Of a stretch of DNA of 64,000 nucleotides, positions 13,221 to 26,315 are shown in pieces. Numbering within the stretch: the stretch's first letter is position 1; every line of letters begins with the position of its first letter. The position numbers and the translations under genes are program-made. The notes under the pieces were generated by a model that did not search any database, had not been told where the DNA came from, and saw nothing but the letters and a program-made list of their open reading frames with translations. Source of the DNA: Holothuria scabra. Its lineage: Eukaryota; Echinodermata; Holothuroidea; Aspidochirotida; Holothuriidae. Location: contig CM074179.1 in assembly GCA_037179385.1 (NCBI GenBank), positions 38,057,224 through 38,121,223 of the forward strand. Reading direction: 5' to 3'.

Positions 13221-14281
13221 CCGATCTCCCATTTAACAGGTTAATTATTTCTGCTTTAAGTTTCATTATGGTATACAATGATTATTTACATCACTTAATT
13301 AGCCTGTATGTATTTGATTTTTTTTAAACATAATATATATCAGACCACTGGTGTATGCAGGGGTGCATTGTGACATTCCCCCTCAAGGACGCCATTTTTT
13401 AAGTTCCTAAATTGCGTAATTTAATAACACAAATTTCAACTTCCAAAAGGTAGCATAATGTGGCACAAGATTGCATTTAGGGACACTTATTTTTTTCAAA
13501 ACTTTTCAAAGGGGAGATTGACACCCCCTTCCCAGGTCGGCGATCACTGGTACCCTTATATTTTATTTCCCAGACTACGCAAATTTTGTAACAAATTTTA
13601 CTTCAAAAGTCGCATACCTAACACAAGATCGCATGTAATAAAACACTTAATTTAAGTAATTATATTACGCATATTTTAAGTTCGTTTTTGGCATATTCAG
13701 TTATGATGGAAAGAGAAAGCGGGAATATAATACAATTTTGCGAGGAACCCAGAATTTTAATGATATTGAGAGTCCTCTTTACTGATCTATTTGGTTCACA
13801 GTCCCGACAGAACTAAGAGAAATGTTTTAAACCATAACGAGATAACATTTATATGACTGATATCCAGTTGTAAGAAATGCAAGCGGTTAAGCTATATCTC
13901 GATGGAAATGATAGCTTGAGGAAAGTTTATTTCATGAAAAATATTTTTCAAGAAAAACTTTATTTAAGGTTTGAAGGATGTATAAACAATCAAACAATTT
14001 TTTACAAATTTCACCCATAAACAGCATATTTACAAGGGTAATTGAAAAGTATAAAGAAATTAACATGCCAAGCATAATGGTAGTATCGATCTATATTACT
14101 CAGTATCAAATTCAAGTACATTTTTGTAAAATACTGTTAAAGGTGATCACAGAAACCAGATGATATTTTTTTATCAAGTAATACATTAACAACAGTCCAT
14201 TACAAATAAATCAAGACTAGGGTAAGTTAAGGAACACTTAACGTTGTTCCATGGAGACAAAATTCTTCCTACCAAAACATA

Positions 14282-14628
14282 CACTCTAAAACAAAAGACT
14301 TGAAAAGAGTGAACTTACTCTCTAAAAGAGTAAAAAGTGTGAATTCACTCTATTAGAGCCTTAATTCACTCAAAGGAGAGTGTAATCCATTCCATCCATT
14401 TCAAGATATTTGAAATTCACACCAACAAGAGTGAAAATTCACTACTTAGCCAGTGCTTGCAGGGATCACACTGTTTTTAAAGAGTAGTCCCTGTAGGCTT
14501 TCTATCAAGAGTGACTCTTTTGACGTGAATCTGACTCCTCTTCGATAGAACCCCCGTTCCTTTGGTGTGAACTGAATGAAGTTCATTCTTCCAACGAGTA
14601 AAATTTCAGTCTCTTTCTTTTTGGAGTG
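14282..14628. mobile_element. CACTCTAAA-type MITE
   Basis: Flanked by TA (14280-14281, 14629-14630), with CACTCTAAA at the left and GGAGTG at the right. The arms are built of repeated AGAGTGAA/TTCACTCT words. Related copies lie at about 33449-33718 and 58513-58917. Confidence 0.65.
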
Positions 14629-16351
14629 TACCTACTTAAATTTGTCACTGCCATATCTCACTTTTTAAGCTTTGGTACGGTTTGAGTTTTTTTTTTCATA
14701 CAGAAACAATAACATCTTTTTTTAAGTTTGAACTGGAAAACATGTTTCCATCTGGTTGTTCCATCATTGCAATAAATATGGTCTCACAGAAAACAAACCA
14801 GATTCAGTTGAAACAGTTTTGTTAGTTTTTACATCGGGAAAACTCAAACAAGAAAACATCAATATCGGAGGGGAAGGTAACCGCCAGGTTTCAGCTGAAG
14901 AATGCGTTTAATCCAAGACAAAATTACTTCGATCACTCTTGTATTATGTGGTTTGCGGATTCATCACAATATCATACAGATATTGGACGAAGTTCGTCCA
15001 TCATTACCCACGCCTTGACTATCGGTGTAAAGAAGATAATGAGCTAAACCCACGGACGTCCTATACATATACAGAGGATCATGGGAAAAACATGTGGCCA
15101 CAGTTTAAAGCAAAACAAAAAAAAAATACAAAAACAAAAATGGACGCCATGAAGCTATAATTTTAGTGATTTTTGCAATATTTCAAATGAAATTTAAACT
15201 TGAATTGAAAACAATATCATATTACTGCAATACGTGTGGTGATTTTGACCTTAACTTGCATTGCTTTAAAAATCTAAAAGTAACACAAAAATAAATAAAA
15301 GTATTTTGCAAAATCTGTTGATTCGAACTACTTGAGCAAGTCCATACTTTCAGACACAAAACCATAGCAAAAAAGTCGTCTTGCTACGCCCATACTCACA
15401 TGTACGGTAGCGCTAATCTACGCATAGGTCGTTAGTGCAATATTCCCTGTCAATGTATATAGGAAGTAAGTGGAAACTTCATCCCTTCTAGTATGTATTC
15501 AAACGTGCGTCATGTTCTTGCGAGGGCTTAGGCAAGGGCGTGTCAAAGTTATCTAAATGCTGCCGTGTCAAGGTAACCAAATAGGTGCGTCACTACGTGC
15601 TTCGTATTTAACAGGTAACTTGTGTCAGTCTATGGAATATTCTATTAATTGCATAACTAAGGGTTGCGTAAATGTAACCTACATAAATATTTGACGTTCC
15701 TATCGAACATTGGCCGATGTAGCATGTCAGGCAATGAGTGTGTCTAACAATATCTAAGTGGATAACATAGAACATTTAGCAATTTTATGTGACTGCTTTT
15801 ACACTTCATTTTAATGTTTGTGTGTGTGTGTGTTATGAACAGCGATCTTCCAGTAACGAAATGTCCTTTATATTCATTTATCTACAGAAAATAAAGCCAT
15901 TATTCTTCACCAGTTTTTGTTCATTGGTTGATATTCGATCAGCGTGGGCGGCGGTCTGTTCCATTTATTAAAGGGCAGCTTCATTATTGACAGACCCGTA
16001 ACCAGGAATTATATACAGAGAGGACATGGGTCATTGGCACAGCGTAAGTGCACCGGGAGAGGGTTATATTTGTAACCAGTGGTTCGATAATCACAAAGGA
16101 TGACATTTCAAACCTGCCACAGATAGCCTAACTGTGTCTGTGTCAGTGGTGTGCCAATATACGCAAAAGTTCCTCTTTTCTAACGAGGTTTTACCGTCCT
16201 TTTGTAATACAGGAACGTTCAAAATTAAGGGATTTGAAACTTACACATTAGCAATTTCTCCCGAATGGAAAAAGGTCAAATTTGGAAAGTATTTGTGATA
16301 CGCGTAAAGTTAGCTTCAATACAAGTAGCCTTAATCATCACGTTTTGCATG

Positions 16352-19300
16352 TTTTTTTTTTTTTTTTTTTTTTTTTTTGCTCTTTACTGCTCTTAACATT
16401 TTCATTACTTAAAACTCACAAAAGAATGTATAATAAAATGAAACAAAACTTGATATGATACAAAAAGATAACTTAAAAGATTGATACGCTAATTTCATAT
16501 TTCTAAATTAGTCTGTAAACAAATCTTTCCAGGGGAAGGAGTATTTCTCCCAAACATTTTCTAACATATTTTTCTTAAAAACAGACCTTTGCAGCAAAGA
16601 ATTATTTTTCACGTTAACAAAAGCTCCAAGCACAGTCGGTGTCCTTTTTTCTTTTTGCAATCAAAAATATACATTTTTACCAATATAAGTATTAAATTAG
16701 ATATGCGATCAGTATTACCACCAAACAAAACCGAAGACTCATCATTATAGTTTATCTGAACATCAATGATACAGGAGGCATTGTGTAAATGATCCCAAGT
16801 TCTTCTAGAAAAGTAAAAATTGAAAAACATGTGTGGAATAGTCTCAACAAAGACTGAGCAGAAAGTGCACATGTTTGAGGGAGCAGTTTTGATTGTGTAT
16901 AAATATTTATTAGTGGGGATAATTCTACGCAGCAAGCGATACTGAAACCCTCTAACAGAAACATCATTGGAACACTTAAAAGGTACTGCACAATAGAAAT
17001 TAAGTTTCTCGTTATATACACACTTACATTCAAAAAAAAAAAAAAAAACACCATTCCGCAATAAATTGTAATAGCTATTAACAGGGTTACTTGAAACACA
17101 ATTACGTTTTCTTATGAGATGGTTCCATGAAAGTTTTATTGCATTTATCACTCCGTGATACTCAAGAAAATGGGCCTTAACATAAAATTTCTTACAAAAA
17201 GCATCAAAAGTAAGGAAGTCTCCATTTGTGGAGAGTAAATCATTAAGAAAGAAAACCCCTTTCCGCTTCCAATTCGAGTAGTCCATTACATTGTGCCCTA
17301 CTTTAATTGTGCTGTTATTCCACACCGGCTGAGCTAAAATCATATCTTCAGCAGTTATTGAAAACTGCTGAAGATATTAGAGGTTGCATAGATTGATAAG
17401 TACAATTAGAAACATCTATCCAGAATGAATTGTTTGTTTTTGAGCTTGCTAAATGAATGTAGAAGTCAAAATTCTTACAAAATTCACCAAGAAAAATGTT
17501 ATCTCTCTCCGAAAGAGAACCAAGAAAGACTTTCTTCTACAGTCATTAACAAACGTTTAAATGTAGTTACTTTAATAGCTTTACAGTATTTACCAAATTC
17601 CATTTTAAGACCACCGTTCGAATAGTCTTGAATAATCCGAATACGACTTATTCTGTCTGGCTTATTTTTCCACACGAATCTAAAGAGACACGACATGACC
17701 TTGGGTATGTAATTCTTATCAAGCAAAGAAAGTGATGAAATATACACTCTAAAAAATATTTAAACGATTTTGTTTAAAAATTAGGATACTCACGAAAATG
17801 AGTATTTCTACTCGAAATAAGTGAGTACTTCAACTGAATTTGTGCAAAATTTTACACAAATTGCTGAATTTGTGCAAAATTTTACACAAATTGAGTTGAA
17901 GTAGTCACTTATTTCGAGTAGAAATACTTATTTTCGTGAGTATCCTAATTTTTAAACAAAATCGTTTAAATATTTTTTAAAGTGTAGAAGGTAAAATTTG
18001 GAATTATTAATGATTTCACCACAGTGATTCTTCATAAGCTTGTAATGTTTCGCTTACTTCGCAAATTAATAATATTATTCATTTTTGAAAAAGCTCTGTC
18101 ATAATTTTTTTTATAACCATGGCGTCAAGATCTGTATTGAACGCAATCCCAAGCAGAGATAAGTCATCACCAGCATTGTAACGTAGAACATTACATAAAC
18201 AATCATAGTGTAAGGATGACCCTGTAAAAGACCCCAGCCCAACCACAAATGGTTTACCCAAATTCAATCTAAGACCTGAATATGACCCGAAATAGTCTGA
18301 TTGGTGGAAAAGATTACAAAGAGATCTATCTTCAGGTTGAAGGAAAAAGGTGGTGTCATCTGCATACTGAACAATTTTACACCTTTTGTTACCAATCTTA
18401 ATACCATAAATTTTATTGTCTGCGCGGATCAAAATATTCAGTACTTCAGCACATAGAATAAATAAATAAGGGGACAATGGGTCCACTTGCCTACATCCTC
18501 TTTCCAAGTGGAAAGTCTGAGAAACAAAACCATTTGAAAGGACAGATGAAGTTACATTGATATAAAATACATCAAATCATTTTAAAATCGAAGGACCAAA
18601 CAAAAAAAAATCAAGTACATTTCTTACAAAGTTGAAAGAAATACTATCGAAAACCTTCTCAAAATCGATAGCAAAAAGGAGGCCAGGCTTTTGCTCCTGT
18701 TGCAAGTAAGGCATCATATCGTTTGATTGAGCGAATACTGTCACCTATATATCTTCCTTTAATAAAACCACTTTGGTCCAAAGAGACCAATTTACTCAGC
18801 ACATTTTTCAAACGATTTGCAATGCAACCCGACGGAATATTGTATGAAACATTTAAAAGAGTAATGGGCCTCCAATTTTTGAGGAAATGCCTGGTTTTAT
18901 CCCCCTTCGGTAGTAAGGTAATGATTCCATGTCTTTGCGTCACAGATAGAATGGAATTTCCATAGCCACATTTAAAGATCTTACTAAAAAGTGACCAATA
19001 TCTTTCCAAAAAAATAAAGAATTCTACAGTGAAACCGTCGGTACCAGGGGGTTTGTTATTTTTCATATTTTTCAAAACATTATACACTTCCATGCAACTC
19101 CACGGACCCTTCAGACCATCTGCTTCGATATCGGATAGCATTTGGATGTAATGATTAGAGAAAAAATGTGTTTTAAATGTAGATTTAGAAGGTAAAGATC
19201 ATTCGAAGAATAAAGTTTTCTGTAATATTCATAAACTTCTTTTTGAATTCCCTCATTATCATAAATTCGATCCCCTTCCTCATTTGTGAGGTGACTAATT

Positions 19301-20190
19301 AATTTCTGAACATAATTACGCTTTTATAAATTAAGGAAGAATTTCGACGGCTTTTCCCCCCTCGTCCATCCATTCCACACGGGACCTTATAAAACTCCTC
19401 ATTAGCCCTTTCTCCCTTAAATCATGTAGTTCCTTTTCCAAATTTTCCAAGTAAATATTTGTAGAAGTATCATGGGAATGATTGCTTTCAATCAGCCGAA
19501 TTTCCTTTAAAAGATAATCTTCCCTCTCGTTCTCTACTCTCTTTAAATACGAAGAATACGAAATAGTTTTACCTCTTATCTTCATCAATAATGTTTCAAA
19601 GAAGAGTTGGTCAGTTATAGAAAATTGTATTTCATCCCTAGGTAGATTAATTAATACATTTCTATTTTAGGGGAGACATGCATATTCCATAATAGTCTGA
19701 GCAATAACACTTTCAAGGACGTCTTAATAACCGTTATTTTTCAGATTAGTGAATTACTTAATTTCTAATACCCCTTGCCTGTTACAATTTGACTCAACCT
19801 AAAGCAAGCATTTATCATTGAATGATCAGTACGGTAACCGTGTGATATGGAAACACTTGTAATTGTATTTGGAATTCCAGAAGACACCAGAAAGTAATCG
19901 AGCCTACTTTGCTTCAAGGGATTTTTTTCTCCAAGTATACCTTTTCTCATTGGGATAGAAAACACGCCAATCATCAAAGAAGTTTAAGTCACTTATAAGC
20001 GAAAGAACAGCATGGCGAGCCATGGGATTGTAAGTATGTAAATAATTATAAGTATCTTGACTAGGGTCCAGTCTCCGACAACAATACAATGCGGGGTATT
20101 TAAGTCCTCTATAACACCTTGTACTTCTTTCAAAAATTCCGCAGGGTCCGTGTTGGGGTTTCGCATGTTTCCCATGTTGGCTTAGAACTC
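16352..20190 (-). mobile_element. 5'-truncated L1/Tx1-type LINE retrotransposon, degraded
   Basis: The element runs on the minus strand and ends in a 27-base A tail (T run 16352-16378). Pieces in order are: the C-terminal half of an APE-type endonuclease (20175-19765, with HCIVVGDW, SRLDYFLVS, YRTDHSM); a linker with RSRVEWMDEGGK (19588-19331); reverse transcriptase fingers and palm (19141-18659, with KPPGTDGF, LLPKGDKT, NWRPITLLN, QSGFIKGRYIGDSI); the catalytic segment (18507-18079, with GCRQVDPLSPYLF and QYADDTTFF); and a C-terminal region (17747-16609) with a CxxC zinc-knuckle-like motif. Frameshifts and stops scatter it across frames, so it is inactive. It has no ORF1 and lacks the endonuclease N-terminus. 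It stops about 185 bases past the TRIM stop codon and is interrupted by a palindromic MITE. Confidence 0.88.
17745..17984. mobile_element. Near-perfect palindromic MITE nested in the LINE
   Basis: Two arms of about 118 bases are inverted copies differing at only a handful of positions. The ends are CACTCTAAAAAATATTTAAA and its near-complement, flanked by TA on each side (17743-17744, 17985-17986). The TA duplication and TIR design fit a Tc1/mariner-like MITE. The high arm identity suggests a recent insertion, later than the LINE it disrupts. Confidence 0.82.
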
Positions 20191-20375
20191 AAGAAGGCTG
20201 TCTCATGTAACCCCTTGATGAAACTAATTTTGAGCCTTTTCAAGCTTTGTCAAGAAAGAGATACTACCCTGACTAGTTACTTTTAAAAAATGTATGTATG
20301 TGATTCAACTTCGATGAAATGTGAATCATATTTTCTGTACGCGCCGCCCTAACCAATTTTTACGGTGTAACCCAC

Positions 20376-22582
20376 CTACGTCCTGCTTACGCCACTACGT
20401 AACTTATCTTGTTGCCTCACGATTCTAGTTATTTCCTGAAGACCGTAGATGAGAAGACTCGTACCGTAGGTTTCCTTTCCAAGGATAAGTTTGTCCTGAT
20501 CCCCTGCCCTTATTATGCTAATATCTTTACAACCCTTATCAACAAGTCGAATAGCAAGTACTTCGGTTTGACCATGTTCATATTGCACGATAATGTTACC
20601 ATTCTTGCCTCCTTCCCACAAAATGTATGCATACTTCGTTCCATCCGTGCAAATTCTTTTGGGTTTCCACTGACAATCCGTGATATGTGGGTTATCAAGT
20701 CTTTTACTCGTAATTCCCCCTTTTCCGAACATAAACGCCCTTCTACCTTCGACGTTGCATGCAAATATTGAACCGCTCAGTACTGCTATTGCATCACAAT
20801 TTCCAATTTCGCATAAACGAAATGAATCCTGTAAGCACAATTCATTGTCAGTTACATAAATTTGATTCTCACAGCAAAGAATCACTCGCTTATTTTTCAC
20901 ATCCGTAGTCATGCACGATATTCTTTTTATTGCAGGACTGGTAAAATCCTGGATACTTCTAACTTCATATGAAAGATCTCTTGTATCTGTTACAAACAGG
21001 TCATTATAACTTGAAATCACCACTCTGTTCTCATCAAAACAAGCCAAAAATTTAGAGTGGTAGTAAGAAGATTTTAATTCCTTGAATACCTTTTGTTTAA
21101 CGATTTTTCCTTTGATATCTGCAATAGTCACTTGATATTCATCTGGTTCCCTGTAGTTTTTTTTTGTCCCTAACATAACCACGTTACCATTTTCAAGACC
21201 GGCTATTGCTTCAAGACTAAACACAGGATCACCTTGTTGAGTTATTCTCACCGTAGCTTCCTCCTGCGCAGTGATCATTACTTCTTCGCTGACTTTTGGA
21301 GTTTTTAATTCAGCGTTTGTTGTTGAAATAACCCCAGGATATTCATCCCTAAATTCCTGAATCAATGAATCTAGCGCCGAAGTGATAGTTACTGAAAGTT
21401 TCGCAATGATACATGAATCAGAACTCCTCTCTAAATCACGCAACCTCTCCTTAAAGGTCTGCAAACGACGAATGAAACCATTCATCTTTTTTATCGTCTT
21501 CTTTGTTGACTGTAAACTTTCCATGCTTCCTTTAACAGATATCTTAATGAAAGATACTTTTCTCAACATTGCAGTTTTTCGCTCTGTGAGACCGTTAAGA
21601 GTTTTTTCCAATTCTTGGACCCTCACCTGTGTTTCTTTTCTTTTCTCTTCAAACTGTTTTTCGTATTTTCTCTTGATCGCATTAATTCTTTGCTCCATTT
21701 CTCTCTTCAATTCCTGAATGTGTTGCTCTTCTTCTGAAAACAGATTTTTTTTCTTCTCGTCAATTTTTGAGTCTTCTAACTGAACTTCCTTATCAATTTT
21801 TCCTATATCTTCTTGCATTATTTCTATTCGCCTTTTCCCTTCTTTTATGGATTCATTTTCTTTTCTGCTAGAGATCTCTCTTTTTTGACAAAGTTTGATA
21901 TCTCAGTTATATGCTGTGTTAGTAAAGTTAAGTGTTCGCCAACTTTCACTGCTCCTGCCGCTTCATCTATACTGACTGCGTTGTGCCCCGAATGCTCGTG
22001 ATACCAGCATTCTACACACATAGCTTTACCATTACACGATTCACAAGACAGTCCTACCGTCTCCAGTGGATGGATTTCACATCGCGGTAGTCCTTTAAGT
22101 CTTATAATCTCTTCAATTGAAATCGCCTCCGTTTCTTCAGGTAGGACTTTCACAAAAGCCCTGTGATTCTCTGCAATTTTGTTGTTCTTGTGTAGGTGAA
22201 GACAGTTCTTACATAAATATCCAGAACATTTAAAGCAATAAGCCGAAGATACCGATTCCATGGAACAACAGAAGCATTCGGACCTTTTTTGTTGCGTATT
22301 TTTAAATGAACGCTGCAATTGTAAACAGTCTAAGAGAATTTCAGCGTAAAGGTCTGTCTGCAGCCCAGTAACTCCATTCTTCCCCTTATCAAATTCTGTG
22401 TCACATTCGGGACAACTGTAACTAGTTTCAATTGGTGTGTCTTCAGTGTATTTCGCAATACAATGCAAACAAAAGCGATGGAAGCAAGGTAATAACGTAG
22501 GTTCCGTGATTTCTTGGTTGCATAAACTACATTGTAAGAAACTCTCAAAATCATTAGCTGTTGATTTTGTTGACTCACCCAT
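20376..22582 (-). CDS. TRIM-like RING/B-box/coiled-coil protein with propeller-like C-terminus (frameshifted)
   Basis: The likely start is the ATG at 22582, directly after a splice acceptor, giving MGESTKSTANDF. RING finger, residues about 18-60: C18, C21, C33, H35, C38, C41, C57, C60. B-box 1, about 103-140. B-box 2, about 168-200, with C168, H171, C180, C183, C189, C192 and H200. A coiled coil follows, then about 300 residues of short beta-like repeats resembling the NHL/WD-type propellers of TRIM2/TRIM56-like proteins. The RING implies E3 ubiquitin ligase activity; the target is unknown. The frame breaks near 21866 after SLAEK: the first frame stops at 21845 and the coiled coil continues one frame over. 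One extra A in the local A-run would restore about 735 residues. The last residues before the stop (LRSGVSRT) overlap a transposon-like terminus. Confidence 0.85.
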
Positions 22583-22588
22583 CTTTGC

Positions 22589-22608
22589 CCTGTAAAAACA
22601 AAAACAAA
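22589..22608 (-). other. 3' splice acceptor in TRIM gene 5' UTR
   Basis: On the minus strand a T-rich tract ends TTTTTACAG, followed by GGCAAAG and the TRIM ATG. The coding region therefore sits in one large exon preceded by a 5' UTR intron; the upstream exon was not located. An in-frame ATG at 22702 lies inside this intron-like sequence and is not the preferred start. Confidence 0.65.
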
Positions 22609-22685
22609 ACATGTTTACGAAATGGTGTACAGTTCTAAACATCACAATAGACAACTTTTTATAAACTCTTTTGATTAGATTTAGA

Positions 22686-22915
22686 TGGGTTTTACGGCAC
22701 AATCTCTGATCAATTGGTTGAAGTCGGAAAGGTCATGGTCTTTTTTTTTTCTTCCAGGTGTGACTACTTCCCTACTCCTCTGCCTATTGGCTAGGCACAA
22801 TTAGTACAATGACACTAGGTTTCATTTAAAAGTCTTCAGGACGACCCTGTCAGGAGTCGGACCTAAGGCATTCCAGCTGCAATTCGGATGTTCTAACCAC
22901 TTCGCCAGTCTTCGC
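22686..22915 (-). mobile_element. tRNA-derived SINE in TRIM 5' intron region
   Basis: On the minus strand an A box (TGGCGAAGTGG, 22907-22897) is followed about 35 bases later by a B box (GGTCCGACTCC, 22863-22853), the internal RNA polymerase III promoter of a tRNA-like head. The flanks do not fold as a complete tRNA. The tail runs through a short A-run to GCCGTAAAACCCATCTAAAT. A fragment of the same tail lies at about 51093-51160, which supports a dispersed family. Confidence 0.65.
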
Positions 22916-22929
22916 ATTAAATAATTCTG

Positions 22930-25900
22930 CCCATTGAAAGTGGACGTCGTGACTTGGCCGATAGAGTAATGACTTTATAATGATTTCAGCAGGAAACCGC
23001 ACACATCAATAGGCGGTCTCTGGACCATTTTACCTGCAACAATGTTGCTTTTGTCAGTTGTGTGACAAGCAAAGATTTCAAGAACAGGATAAGTGGGTCC
23101 ACGTTTCAAGGGAGTGGATCCTCTCATTTTTGGAAGTTATGATGCATTAAGATCACCTTACGTGAGACCAAATTTTCTTTAACGTGATTCGCGATATGAA
23201 AGAAATACAGATTAACATATTTAGTCCTTGATCTCTTAATGAATTTCGGTTGTACTTTTAGATGTTACTCCGTTTGGCTCGACTTGGTGTAGCAGGGAGA
23301 GCGGAAATGGGGGGTTGGATGGGGGCTAACCGCACCCACCTTTTCTGCCGAATGCAGTTTGGGTCGACTTACCTTGTTGTCATATCGTTGAACACATTGA
23401 ACCACTTTAGTGACCCCTCCCCCACGCACACACACACACACCTCAAAATTCGCTCCATGGCCCTGTATAATACTATTCTTGTTTAATACCATTTGCCAAG
23501 ATGCTATAAACTATTTTTTAAGTTTAGTAATTAATAACTTACCGCAAAAGGTTTGATTAATCGATTTTCACTCTGTCCACAGTGCAACTCCCCTGAAAAG
23601 TACGATGAAGAATATTTTCAGTGCTCCCTCCTTAAAAAGGCAAAATGATTCCCGTCTTCGTTATTTCTTTATCACTGACATTATCTACATATAAACAACA
23701 GTGCTTAGCTATTCATTAAGTGGAAACTTTTAAACATTTATGCACCCTGCTAAAATTACTTCCTCCTGCAAACAAATGCATGTTAATGTAACTCATCTTT
23801 CACTTTCATTGTAAGTTCTGTTGTGCAAAAAGAATAAAAGGTTGGCCTTTTCATTGAACGATGGCGTTTAGAAACATCTATACAGAGCCAGTACTAGCTG
23901 ACAATGACAATATAGTGCTGTTGTTTTACACATAGGGTATAAAAAAAGTTTAAGTTTAATTCCGCTTTCCCTTACATCCTAACTCCTAAAACATCTTTAC
24001 CGGTTTAAGGTTAACACAAAAATGCTTCAATATCTTCCTTATCGGTGGATTTTGCAGCCCGTTGTGCAATTAATCTTCAATGTACGAAATATTACAATAT
24101 AAATCTTGGACTGTGTATATGGGGTATACTGAGCCTTGTATGATTGCCAGGAGAAGTCCCTCTATATGCCTATCGCCAGTGGCAGAGCTTCGGGGAGGAA
24201 TCCCCCTCCCCCCGGTTTTGTCCTTCCCCCTCCCCTCCACTTGCCCTTCAAAGGTAGGTCAGTTAAGAGCCGGGTTAATCGAGAAAAAACAATAGGTAAT
24301 ATACCTATCCAGAGGCTTAATTTTTGCGTTGCGATCGACATTTCTCGCCCCCAGTATTACCCTTTGGCCTTAGTTTGTCACCCAATTTTGTCACTCTGGC
24401 GCCACCAATATACATTTCACTGACACATTTTCATCACTTTCTAAAAATGAAAAGAGTGAAATCACTCAACAAAGAGTGTAGTCTTTCCTGGGGACCACTC
24501 CTATTTAGAGTGAGTTTCACCCGGAATGGATTGAAAATTCAATAGCTATGAAAATAGGGAAATCGATCATTTTTTTTAGAAAGTAGACCCGAATTGCAGA
24601 GAGGACTTACCAGTAGTCTAATGCTGTGTAGCGTGCGTACCTACCTTGACATGAATAATCCTTTATCGGCTTTATCGGCTTTTTACGTGATTATAAAAAT
24701 GTACTTTTTGACGTCTCTTTGTAGCCGCCAGTCGTGTTCATTGGACAACGTATGGATTTTCTGGACTATGTTCAAATCAGTGTTGTTCAGCTCTACAGTT
24801 TCCAATGACGTTGTCCTCTACATATCATTTGTGATAATGTGACCTGTTATATGCAAGCACTAACGTACTTAGTATCATTAATGTGCTGATTACGAAGGTT
24901 ATGTAAAGGAAGGGTTTGCAATATTGTTCAAAGTTCAAGCAGTCTTATGGTTCAAAGCAAACCATCGTTCGTGTTTAAATGTTCAAATACACTACAGTAG
25001 TGCAATATCGACATATTTGCTTCCTCGTCCTCTTCCATCATTCGATACAATCCAATTCTAAGTAGGTTAATGGTAAGCTAAAGTCAATGACACTCTGAGC
25101 GTCCCTATATTATTAGACCGTGGCTTAGCTATTTAAAGCATATCTTTCGTTTCGCACATTTAAGCCTTAATACAAATTCAATGTTAATACTAAAAGCTAT
25201 TGTGGTGGCAATTAACGTTCTGTAGGTTGGGGATGTCTTCCTCCAACCAGGAAGTGCCTAGAGACTCTAGCAACGAGTCCTTGTCCAACTTACAAGAGAA
25301 CTGGGGAAATTTGATGAAAATGGGGAAATTTATTACTACATTACAAATTTCACAAAAATTTCCAAAATTTTTGTTAGAATGAGAAATTGTGAGACATTTC
25401 TCATACATAATTCGTATTTTCATGCAACAAATTATCTCAGATTTCGTCAGTGTCGTATGAACCGGCCCAACTCGCGTTCCACAAAAATGTCCTCACCCCG
25501 TAGCAGATTAAATGTTCTCTTGTGCTTGTAAACGCACAGGGGTTATGATCAGTGCATTTTAGTGCACAGGAAGCTGTTGTTCAGGTGATACTTTGGGAAT
25601 TCAGTAAAAGGATGTGAAAACTGACAAGTCACTACCGTAGACCCCCGAGGTTGTTATGTTCTTCTACAAGCTAGCAGTAGATGTACGGTTTTACTCTGTG
25701 TACATAACGATGGATGGGGCTGAAACAATCGCCAACGATAAACGTAAAGTTAATCTAGAAATTAGAATTAACGGGATCCGTTGGCACACTAAGATTTTGT
25801 TACTTAGCCTAATCTTTGGATGCTTACAAGCTAGTTCGGGAAAATAGCTTTCTGCTCACTTTGAGTGTAACAATAAATGGACAATGAGTACCTTATAGCC

Positions 25901-26007
25901 TTCTACATTTAAAAAAAGCCTGTGGAGTGTGTTTACTGCAAAGCTGATGCCACTGTCTCTGCATGTGTGTACGTAACCCTTTAGCCGAGTGGTGCAGATA
26001 TATTAGA
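22930..26007. other. Gene-poor stretch with repeat debris
   Basis: No supported exon. It contains a short CA repeat near 23427, a start resembling a hAT-like terminus (CAGTGGCAGAGC near 24178) and a fragment of the GAGTGAA-rich MITE family near 24452-24510. Confidence 0.4.
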
Positions 26008-26011
26008 TTAA

Positions 26012-26262
26012 CCCTTTACCGTTGTGCTCCGATCGGGGCATATTTGCGCGCCTCGGGAGTGGGCGGAAAAGCGGCCGTAGCCCGCCCTGCATCGGCTTCC
26101 GTAGGCCGTTGACCCCGTGACCTTAAACTATTGTCTCTCTCGTTGTTGTGACCGAATTTTCGGGTAGCTACTCACAGTTTCGAGCTCCGCGTGAAACAGT
26201 AAAGATGGGTGACAGCCGAGCTCTCCGCATGGGTCCAAAAGGACCCAAACAACGGTAAAGGG
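26012..26262. mobile_element. piggyBac-type MITE, 251 bp
   Basis: TTAA target sites at 26008-26011 and 26263-26266 flank perfect 14-bp inverted ends CCCTTTACCGTTGT. A CCCT start after TTAA is typical of piggyBac. The GC-rich interior stands out from its surroundings. There is no transposase. Confidence 0.82.
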
Positions 26263-26315
26263 TTAACAGACTGCTTTTCTCACAGGATATCCTGTGTGAT
26301 CGCGCCACTATTAGG

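Larger units (their letters stand above)
11661..16351. other. Gene-poor stretch
   Basis: Apart from the MITEs listed separately I see no exon, RNA gene or conserved motif. There is a short GT run near 15820 and a G run near 12616. An open frame at 12764-13006 has no similarity that I recognise. Confidence 0.4.

Noticed and set aside
22897..22907. Functional tRNA gene
   Set aside because: A and B boxes are present but the arms do not pair into a cloverleaf, and a SINE-like tail follows.
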